Source: Mansonella perstans
Lineage: Eukaryota > Nematoda > Chromadorea > Rhabditida > Onchocercidae
DNA length: 64,000 nt
NCBI GenBank assembly: GCA_037074765.1
Contig: JBAMDO010000136.1
Span: 86,833-150,832, forward strand
Direction: 5' to 3'
This document shows positions 54,232 to 64,000 of this stretch, piece by piece. Each line of letters opens with the position of its first letter. Position 1 is the first letter of the stretch. The translations under genes and the position numbers were made by a program. The notes under the pieces are model-generated. The model was not told the origin of the DNA. It worked only from the letters and a program-made list of their open reading frames with translations, and made no database searches.

Positions 54232-56954
54232 TTAAATTCGAAAAGCATAGCAATTGGTATCATCAGTGGAAACTTCACAATATTCAGCTGTATATATCAC
54301 ATAGCTAAAGTCACCTTTGGAGCAGATGACATTAAATTGAGCGGAAAATTTCTCTTCCGCTGCTCGTTGTATTAGTCGTTTTGAATGTGATGCATTTCGT
54401 TTGATATTCTGAAATTTCACTACTTTTTTTAAACTTTTTTTTCTTTATTTAAAATTTTCTATTGCAAATCAATATTGCACTAAATCGAATTTTATTACCC
54501 AATTTATTAAAATTATTGTTGATAAAAAAAAGCTCTTCAAAAAATAAGAAATTAAAAGTTTGGTTATCTTTTTATCAAATTAAACTGATATTCAACTGTC
54601 ATTATGTGTCATGTAATTTGTGTGGTTCTTGTAAAATCCAATGAACATCATAAAATTTGTTGAATTGTAATAAATTTTAAAGATTTACATATATCTTTGC
54701 TGATATATCAATATCCGTTGTCTACCATAAAAACGTAATGGAAATGTTGTAATTTTAATTTTTTACAGTAATTATTTGTTTATAGTTCCATCATTCCAGA
54801 TTCTAAATTAATGTAAATTATTTGCTTTATACATATATATCATTCCAGTTTTAATTTTATTGTATATTAATTAGTTCAAATTTTATTATTATTAGTTATT
54901 ATTATTATTATTATTTAGAGCGCAAAAGATTTTGAAATTAATGATAATTGTTAATAATTTATTTTATTATGATAATAGAGTGGCTATAATGAATTCCATT
55001 TGTTAAACATCAGCATAATGTATACGATAATAACAATGAATAATTTTTTAAAATTATTTAAACAAAAATATTGTCAAAAAATTTGACACTGAAAGTAAAT
55101 ATAAAATTTCGCTTTTTTTTCAGATGATTTTCTCAATTTAAAATCTTTATTTGATAAAAAAATCGGTCAAAATAAAATTTACTGTAAAATTAAAATAGTT
55201 TTGTTTTAAAAGAAGTTATAGTTGACAAATTCAATTAATTTTTGGTGACATTGAAAAGAAAAATGAAAATAAAGAACAGAAATTTGTAAAATGCAAGAAG
55301 AAAAATAAAGTGTAAAAGCAATTAAGAATAAAAGAAGAAAATGAAGAAGAAGAAGGAACGAAACGTGTCTAACTTGCCCAAATTTTTATTTAAAAAATTT
55401 AATCTTAATTGAAATAATTAAATCTCTATTAAATACAGTTAACTTTTTCTTATTTTCAATCAGTTGTTAAATTGTTAACAAAATTTGGATTTCCTATTTT
55501 CTGTAATTTTTGAAATCATTAAAATGGTGCTAAAATTTATTCAAATACTTAAAATTATTTTATGAACATTTAAAAAAAAAATTTTGGACTATAAATTTTA
55601 ATTTACAGAAAAGAAAAGAAACCTACCGCTATCATTAATTTTCTTAACTCATTGCTTTTACATTTCAATTCATAATTTCGTCTATTGTTGAATATTTTTG
55701 CTGCTAATGCTACTATTGCATTATTGTTATTATTGTTTCGTGATATACAATTTGCTCCATTACATCGAGTGCAACAATCGTGTGGTGGTGGAAAATTAAC
55801 CGCTGGTGGTTGCTGTGGTGGAAAATTATCCATTGACGATTCCTGCGGTGGGAAATTATCCACTGGTGGTTTCTGTTATAAAATATGTAGAAGAATTTAA
55901 ATGTATAAAAAAATTAATTAAATCTTTTGGATAAAGTTAATTAATTCTTTTTCTTCAACCAGTTTTAAAATTCCATCAAAAATATTTTACACTCTATGCT
56001 GTATTTTTTTTTGATCTATAAAATAATATTGAAATTATAACCTCTGAAAAAAAAGTTCAAATTGCTATTAAACGCCGCTTCATTTGTTACATTTTATTTC
56101 ATTTGTTTTGAATTTGTTAAGAGCAGTACTCGTGTTTTTTATTTTGATATTGGATTTGGAAATCCAAATAACTTTTATAGTATTTCTTTTTTTTTGGAAT
56201 TTTTTAATAAATTTGAAATTCAATTACGAAATGTAATGCTTCCTAACATTTAAGAAAAAAAAATGAAGAAGGAAGGAAGTTCAAATTTTTTCACCTGTGC
56301 CAGAGGTTGTTTAACTGTTGGTGGTTTAATTTTTTGCAAATGAAGATCTTGAATATTGCTGAATCCAAATTTACCACCATTAATTAATAAATCCAGTTGA
56401 GGTGATGGAATAATTGGTATCCCTGCGGGAATCATCGGTAAAATGTGATTTTTCGTGAAGATTTGAGTTTTCAAAGAAGAGCTGGTAGAACATGGAGGAG
56501 GTTCAGGACATGGAGGTGTTGGACAATTTGATTTGCTCTCAAACGATGTTTTATCGGAAACTGATGGGACACTTGTCGAAATTTCACCTTTTTCTTCTGA
56601 AACATCCACATCTGACACATCATTTGAATTGCAATTTGCTGCTGAGGATTCACATCCGGTTATGGTTTTGTCGCCACTGTAATTATCATTATCATTTGTA
56701 TGAGGAACTGATGCAATCGGCTTACAACAACAATTGCAACAATCATTACTGATAAAATTTTTATCAGTTTCACAATCTATCTCGTGCTGTTGATTACAAC
56801 AGTTAACTGGATTAGAACGCATTGATCTTGATAATTGTTCGCTTTGTTTTCCTATGAAATTTTGCCCACATCTGCTTGCACTGATACATCGGCCATTTAT
56901 CACATTTTGAAATAAACTATAGCTGATTAATGTAACGAGAAGTTGCTGAAACAT
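54232..56954 (-). CDS. Ground-like domain protein with long Ser/Cys-rich N-terminal region
   Basis: Secreted hedgehog-related ground-like protein, 360 residues. Exons 56954-56295 (220 codons), 55872-55627, 54408-54232 (stop 54232-54234), all phase 0. Signal peptide MFQQLLVTLISYSLFQNVIN; then cysteine pairs (NCCNQQ, NDCCNCCCKP), an acidic/Ser stretch, a CPTPPCPEPPPC motif, short VDNFPPQ, MDNFPPQ, AVNFPPP repeats and CCTRCNGANC. The ground-like domain carries cysteines in ELKCKSNELRKLM, NVICSKGDFSY, AEYCEV and TNCYAF. The ATG at 56954 is preceded directly by TTTTGCAG, so a spliced leader may be joined right at the start codon. The 1.2-kb second intron is AT-rich with no other gene. It differs from the neighbour at 49646 in its N-terminal half, while sharing the domain and the exon split inside it. 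Confidence 0.85.
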
Positions 56955-56966
56955 CTGCAAAATTTC
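56955..56966 (-). promoter_or_regulatory. Probable trans-splice acceptor at the start codon
   Basis: On minus, GAAATTTTGCAG immediately precedes ATGTTTCAG. It matches the nematode TTTTCAG acceptor consensus with zero bases before the ATG, a common arrangement for SL1-type leader addition. A cis intron with an unseen 5' exon is the alternative. Confidence 0.5.
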
Positions 56967-56969
56967 ACA

Positions 56970-59900
56970 TTAATTTGTATAGTATTTTTTAAAAATGATG
57001 AACATACATTCTGTTCTAGAACAATAGCTTACATTGATAATTGAATGTAAGCTATCATATTGATTATCATATTGATATTATTAATTGACAGTAGATTTTA
57101 TCAATAAACTTTGACAGTTTAACAATTGCAACAGTTATTTGAATTATCCTAGTAATAAATTCTAACATTTGAATATTCAAAAAAAAAAGACTTAAATCCT
57201 AAAAAATCATGAAAAAAAATAAAGGAAATAAAATATTGCAACATTTTATTTAAGAGCTAAATTTGATATTAAGAGGAAGAAATTATTGCAAATTAAAATA
57301 TCCAATAATAATAGCTAATGGCAATAATATTTTTGATTACGATTAATAATTTGTTAATTATTATTGGATGAAGTAAATGGATGAACCAGTTCTTTTGAAA
57401 TTAAAAGAGCTTTTTGATTAGTATCATTTTCGGCATTTCATTTCATGATTATTATTGATGAATGGTTTCATGTGAAAATGAAATTTTTCAAGAAACAATT
57501 TGAAATTGATTTAATTATTTGATTAAATTCATTTCACCGACTTATGCTAATTATAGCAGGAGCATAAAATGGAGCAGAATAAGAGAAAGTGTGAAAATGA
57601 GAGAAAGAGAGAGGTGTGAAATGTGGTGGAAGATTTTAACGGAAGAAAAACTATGCACGCATATTTATTTATTTATTCAAATTTAAGATCAAATATTTTT
57701 TACGGATATTTGCATTCCAATGCATTCTATTGAATTATTGAACGAAAAAAAAAGAAAATTATAACAGAACTAAAAATTAAATTTTATCAAATATTTTTCA
57801 TGTAAAAAGAAAATTTTTGTTTCATTTTTTATTAGCACTAAAATTTTGGAATTTAGAAAACAAATGAATGTTAAATTTAATAAGCATATATTGAAATTTA
57901 ATCAGATAATGTTTCCTGAAAAAATTCAAAAGTGAAAAAAAAAATGTATCTAAAAAAATTTTAATTGATATTCATGGACACTATTAGTTAGTAATAATTA
58001 TCATTAATGTTATTATCATCACCATTATCATTATTGTTATTATTATTATTCAAATAATATTCATTAGGGACAAAAAAGGATGAAATATCGAAAAGTAAAA
58101 AAATTAGCTTTTTGAATGTTTAATTATTATAATTATTATTATAATTGTTAAATTGTAAAATAGAATTTTTGTCAAATAACTGTCATATTTTTGCAGATAA
58201 TTATTTATGTTAATTTTTTGCTAATTATTATCAAAAATAGCTGTCATCATGTATTCGTGGATAATTTCAAAAATTTTTTAAAATAATTGTAAATTTCAAA
58301 ATTAATATTCAAATAACTTACATATATTATTACCTTGAGAAACAGCAATGATTTTTCAACGTGAAAACGCTGTAATCTTCGAAGGAACGCCAAAAAAGCA
58401 GGGGAAAACGTGGAAAAATCATTTATGACAAAATTTTGGTAAAAAAAATTTTTGCATAAATTTCTCTTTTTTCATTTTTTGAATAAATTTCAATTTGGAT
58501 GTAATTATTTGAGATTTTTCCTATGCTACAGTAGTTTTATCAACATAATTGAACAAATATGATAAGTTTTGCAACTTGCTAAAAATATTCAATTTTAATT
58601 AATTCGTCGTTGATTGAAATTTAATTGGCAGCTTCAATTATTTTTGTAAACAAATCATTGATCTATCAGCCATTTTAATATCACTTATTTTTTTGATCTT
58701 AAGACTTGAATATTTTTTATCCAAACCCATTTGATTATTATTCATAGTCAAAAATCAATCTGATAACATATGGATCATGCTAATAGTTATTTTAAATACT
58801 ACAGATTTTATCGTATACACAACATATCAATCATACAGTAAAATAAGTTTTTTTTTCTTTTTAAATTCAAAATTACAATCACGATAATTAAAAAATTTTC
58901 TTTAATTGTCAAAATTGTTCATAGCTTTAAATATTTTTTCACTTCGTTGTGAATACAATTATTTGATTTTAAAAATAGGGTTAATTAAGATTTTTTAATT
59001 AAATAGTAGTTATTGCAAAATATGCGTTGCAATTAAGGCTACACATTTAATATTGATAATACATCCTGAATAACAATTGATAATAAGTATTCCGAAATTT
59101 CTAACAGCTCGGTCCTGGTATGAATTTCAATTAATGAAGAATTAATTTAAATTGTTATAATGAATTAATTAAGCAAAATTCGAGCGTGTATCGCAGACAT
59201 GAAAACATAGACGAATGGAATTTCTTTTTCCGTTTTGGTCATTTTAAAAGCATTTAGCATGGCAAATTATAATCCAAGTCATCTTTGCTAAAATTAAAAA
59301 TAGAATTAATTCATGAAATTCGATTGTTCGAATGTAATGAAACTGGAAAAAAGAGTAGAATTACTTAGAATGATAAAATGATGTGGGAAATTTCCATTTC
59401 AACAATGAGCAAGGAAACCTAAATGCTAATAGCTCAATCAAAAATTAGTCCTTTGAACTTTATGACATTAAGCCAAGTCTTTGAACATTATAACATTGAG
59501 CCAAGTTTATCGCCAAGAAACTGCTAACTGCGAAATGGGCATTTTTGGGCTTTCTATGCAATCAATTATATTACTAGTTCAAAAAATTTTGAATTAGTTT
59601 AGACTGTAATAGGAAAACATTTCATTATAGTAGTTATACAGTTTTTTCGGTATAAATTAAGGATAGATTTTCCAGATTTTGAATTTTACTGATGAAAGAA
59701 AACTGTTCTTCATTAGCTTTATTTTTATCAGAATGCTCAATCAATGAATTCTTCTGAATTTTTTAATTTTCAAATTCATAATTTGCGATCACTTCAATTT
59801 TTCGAACTTTGATATGCTTTTCTTCTATTCCATTCGCAGGAAAATATTTCTGGATTTGAAATTTTAAACTTCCGGTTACTTAGTCAATTTATTTCACTTC

Positions 59901-61170
59901 CGAAAAGTATTTGCCCTCCAAAGTTTTCGCATCTCATATGCTGCTGAATGCTATATGATCATCAATGATAGTTATTTTAGTTGTTGTATCCAGTTTTGTC
60001 AAAAATTTTTCTTTGTTTTGAATTTTTCCATTCCATTTTTATTGAGTTTGTTTGTTACTCTTATCGCTTTATTTCCTATTTTCTTTGTTTAAATAAAATT
60101 TCCCACCTGATCTTTAATTTGATCCAATTTTTTTTTTGATTGGAATGGTTGTTGAAAATGTAATTTCGACTGTATCTATCTATTTGTAATAGCTAGACTG
60201 ATAAAGCATAATGTTTGTTGACAATCTCATCTGTATTTTTATCACTAACAAATTTGCTTCCATGCACTCTTTTTCCAAATCAACCATTATGGTGTCATTA
60301 GAGAATTTTCAACCGCTCAGAAAAACAATTGAAAATAGACTGAATTAAAGGAATATAGGCATGTATTTTTTTATTTTAACTATTTGGGTTTTATTTTAAA
60401 TTATTTCAAATATTTCTTTTTGTAATTGGAACAAGATTAAGTTGTAAAGTATTAATATTATCACTTCTTGAGATCACTGCTATTGCTGAAAGAAATAAAG
60501 CGTACTTGGCATGAATTGAAGAATTGTGTTGCATCTACCATATCAGTACCATAATCACTACATTGTTGATTTTATTACTATTGTTCAACATTTGTCGCGT
60601 CGGAAGACTTTGCATGCTTTGTATGGCTTTAAACTATGCTGACAATGGCATATGCCTCCAGTAGTTTTTTTCCGTACCAGACTGAACGATCAAAAAAGTA
60701 TACCCCTGAGTAGATTGGGGACGTTAGCCTTAGGCAATCACTATAAAAGACGAACAACTCTAATCTCAAATTCAAATAGATAGAGGTTGTTTAGTCCTTT
60801 TAAAGTTATTCATTAAAGAAAAGGATATTTTATCAAAAACCTATGACCTGAGAAAACCTGATGTCCAAATTTGCAAACTTGTGACAGATGAACCTCAGAA
60901 ATAAAGCATAGAACTAGTTTTGTGTACACTTGTGCTTCACCTAAAAAAATTCGCAATGCCGGCTCGAAGGATTTCTTTCAAATCTTCGTTCGCGAAGCCA
61001 AGCTACGACAATGCATATGAATATATAATTTTGAAAAAAATTTATTTTTTTTTTGTTTCAAAATTTGATATTTCATTCACGTTTAGATTAACAGATTTTT
61101 TTATTTAAGTTTATTAACCAAAATCACTGGATTGGTTTTGTTTTATTTCAATTTTTAATTTAACAAAGCG
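56970..61170. other. AT-rich region without a supported gene
   Basis: Long AT-rich DNA with (TTA)n-like tracts (about 58005-58055). A slightly GC-richer portion at about 60590-60760 has no recognisable reading frame; it could be an old repeat. No gene, RNA gene or element was recognised. Confidence 0.45.
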
Positions 61171-61175
61171 ATAAA

Positions 61176-61325
61176 TGATTATTATTACTCCATTGATAAT
61201 TGATATGATATAATTGAAAGAAATGCCACAAGCGATTGGTGAATGAATTGCTATTATTACACCAATAACTGATATGATATACTTGACAGAAATGCCACAA
61301 GCGATTGATGAATAGATTTACTTTT
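61176..61325. repeat. 69-bp tandem duplication
   Basis: The segment with AAATGCCACAAGCGATTG occurs at 61221 and again 69 bases on at 61290, with matching flanks (TGATATGATATA). Because 69 is a multiple of three, the minus frame at 61160-61351 shows two 23-residue units (INRLWHF / TNRLWHF), but there is no other sign of coding. Confidence 0.75.
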
Positions 61326-61329
61326 TCTA

Positions 61330-63690
61330 AATTTCTCACAATAAATTTCATTTTATTACGAAAGTTAAATCAATAATTTGAATCATCAGATATTATCTGA
61401 TGATAGTTTTATTTAGGTTAAAAAGTTTTACGAAATTGTTTCCGTAATACTTTCCTATCTTTTTTTTCGCACATTAGCAAAAACGCGAATGAATGAAATG
61501 AAGAAGGCGATAATATTATATATTTTTGTGTGAAAAAGTAAAAATGAATTGAAAATGAAACAGATTACATCGCAACAGATTTGGTGTAATTTGTTTTCAA
61601 TAATAACTCTAGCTAGTCCAGTAATGTTGATACTTCTAAGAAACACAATAGCAATAGCTCATTCAATTTCGTTTTTGCTATTGTGCGAAAAAAAAAGTAA
61701 AAAAATATACCGAAAATAATTTAAGTATTTTTTATTTTTTTTAAATTAAAGTAAGGCATATAAAAAATCGCTAACATTAAAATATTAGTGCGAAAGATTA
61801 TCAGTCAGGAATTCAGTAAATATTCTAAAATTGCAATTATTAAAATGCACGCTTAATAAAATCATAACATATAATAATTTACTTAATTTCATAATAACGA
61901 ATCACTATCCCCTGAACTGCCCCAAGATATAATTGAAATTATATACTCGACAACCGTACCAATCACTTCATAATAACTTGATAAACTTGAATTAATTTTG
62001 CATTTATTGAACTACTTTGTATAAGCTATTTTTTTTTTTTTTTTTTTTTACTAATTAATACTTTGTGCTTTTGCTCTAAATACAAAGCTGCCATGGTTTC
62101 ATGTTGGTCAAATGAAATGAAATCATTTCACAGATGTGTCGAATAAAAAGTTTTGGGTGAAATTCAAAAAACTTTGAAGATGTTTAAACTACGTGGGATG
62201 TTGAAAGTAGTGATAATAATATTGATAATAAGAATACTAGTGATGTTAATTCGTTCATCATTTTATCATTATCATTATCGATGAGATTGCTAGTATTACT
62301 ATTGTATTTCAACTTCTTTATTAAGCAGAATTTCTATCTGAAAGTCTTGAAAAGTCGGCCATATGTTTGATTTTATTTTCATAAATAATAACAGGCTAAA
62401 ATATTTGAGTTTCGATTTGATATATTTATGTTTATGTGGAGATATGAGACTGAAGTACTGATTCAGTGATTCATAGTCTCTAGCTGCTCAATAGTTTGAT
62501 TATTTTAATTATAATTTGCTGTGATAAACTTAGGCACAAAATGAAGCGATTTATTTACTTGAAAATATCAATTATTATAAAATAAAAATGCAAAAGTGTC
62601 TCTCTTTTTTCGTTTGATTTTAAAAATACTTTTAAAAAAAAAAATTTTCTTTTTTGAATTCAGAAATAAATTTTAAAATATTATAAAAGCTTTATTAGTG
62701 TTGTTATTATCATATTGTTAACATTACAATTAATGATAGCATTAGCAATAATAGTAATCGGTAGTACTGATTAATAATAATAATTAGATAATTAATTGAT
62801 AACAACTGCAATAATAATGATAACAATAGTGATAATGATGATTATTGAGAATAAAAATTAGTAATAATAACTGCCATGAATAGTAATAAGTAATAATAAA
62901 TAACAGTCCTAATAATTAATAAGTATTAACAATTGATGATAGCAATAGTTATAATAACAATAATGACAAAAGTGATAATAAAAATTAATAACAGTGTGAT
63001 AACTGTAATTAGTATAAAAGCTCAAAACATTTCATTCATTTTGAGTGCCAATTGTTTAGTCTTTTTTTTAATTTTCGAGCATTGCTTCTTCCAACTTCAA
63101 ATTTCAAACATTTAACATCTTTCTTTCCTTTTTTTCTGTTAAAAAAAGCTTTTTTAAACGAATCAAAATGAGATAATTTCTAGCTTACCACTAAATATAA
63201 TAGAGTCAACGAATCAATCGACTAGATCAACAAGTTGATGGATTGATTAAATTGATCTAAATTGATCAATCGAGCACTGCTCATGTTTGTTGAAAATGAT
63301 TTTCATTTAAAAAAAAAGAAGAAAAAAGAAAAATGACTGTAAAAATGAGTTGTAGAAAAATTGCAAATGTACAAGAATGGATGTTGATGTAATTATTTTC
63401 AGGAACCGGTTTTTTTCCACTTTCTTTTCTCTTATCTTTTTGTTTAATTGTATTTTAAAAAAGTTCTTTCTTAATTTTTTTAATTTTTTCTAAACACAAT
63501 TTTACATAAAGGTTCTTATAGAGGCGAGAGAGAGTGAGAAAACGGTTAGAGAGCGAGAGAATAACATTCAATTAAGATTTTTATTTTTAGAATAATTTTT
63601 TTTTGAAATTGATTTATTGATAGTTGCTGTTGAATTTTTTAAATTTACGCGAAACTCTTTTCTCACAGTGAAATATTGTCAAATATGCTT
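61330..63690. other. AT-rich region without a supported gene
   Basis: Contains a poly-T tract (about 62027-62050) and a long TAATAA-type low-complexity tract (62690-63010). No gene was recognised. Confidence 0.45.
62690..63010. repeat. TAATAA/TGATAA low-complexity tract
   Basis: Degenerate trinucleotide-like repetition (AATAATAAT, GATAACAATAGTGATAATGATGA). It is strongly A over T on plus from about 62720 to 63000. Confidence 0.75.
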
Positions 63691-63701
63691 GCTGAATGAA
63701 T

Positions 63702-63752
63702 TTCATTTGTTTTTTAGCTTTATTTGTTTTTTAGCTTCATTTGTTTTTTAGC
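63702..63752. repeat. 17-bp tandem repeat, three units
   Basis: The unit TCATTTGTTTTTTAGCT is repeated three times with one change (TTATTTG in the middle). It is flanked on each side by GCTGAATGAAT. Confidence 0.85.
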
Positions 63753-64000
63753 TGAATGAATTAAATAATTAATTAAATGGTTCAGTGAGTTCAGTAATGA
63801 ATCAAATAGTAAAATGAGTTAAAAAACTAATTAAATAAATAATTTAGTATATAAAAAGCAATCGAGCAAAACCTGTCAATTGAGAGATGAGAAACTTTTG
63901 TGATTAGTAAATAAATTAATCAGTAAACAAGGCGCTATAGAATAAGCAATAAATCATTGCCAATGATAATTTTCATAATTTTGATATTTTCAAATTACTA

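Noticed and set aside
61160..61351. Two 23-residue protein repeats on minus
   Set aside because: They result from a 69-bp DNA tandem duplication; there is no start context, splice site or homologue I recognise.

Overview
The window is AT-rich eukaryotic DNA with small exons, GT-AG introns and long intergenic stretches. Nematode-restricted families are visible: two ground-like-domain proteins, a seven-transmembrane SRT-type chemoreceptor, a nematode-style acylated globin, a CPxGxxC secreted cysteine-rich protein, a filarial-like secreted serpin and a small heat-shock protein. I infer a nematode, probably a spirurid/filarial-type (clade III) species; the species is not identified. All gene models were assembled by hand from reading frames, splice sites and matching intron phases.

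Layout. 1.7-8.8 kb: a globin gene (minus) with an N-terminal Met-Gly and a long extension; a decayed LINE reverse transcriptase sits in one intron. 12.9-15.9 kb: a cysteine-rich secreted-protein gene (plus). 18.0-19.95 kb: a decayed duplicate of that block; a third partial copy of its upstream repeat is at 21.9-22.4 kb. 20.7-32.7 kb: an SRT-type chemoreceptor module present four times, two long copies on plus (A, C) and two truncated inverted ones (B and the old relic D). 25.8-27.3 kb and 35.0-35.7 kb: inverted and direct fragments around a hairpin element. 35.67-45.83 kb: a tandem duplication carrying a serpin gene on minus; the left copy has a 1-base deletion and has received an 880-bp solo LTR, the right copy is intact. 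A zinc-finger remnant and a BEL/Pao-like remnant lie between the copies. 47.3-48.45 kb: a small heat-shock protein gene (minus) with a TATA box and heat-shock-element-like motif ahead of a small first exon. 49.6-51.1 kb and 54.2-57.0 kb: two ground-like-domain genes (minus), both secreted. 57-64 kb: AT-rich DNA without a gene I can support, with simple and short tandem repeats.

The genes do not form one pathway. The common themes are secreted proteins (serpin, two ground-like proteins, cysteine-rich protein), environmental sensing (chemoreceptors, heat-shock promoter, globin) and heavy local duplication and rearrangement, with breakpoints falling at a hairpin element and retroelement remnants.
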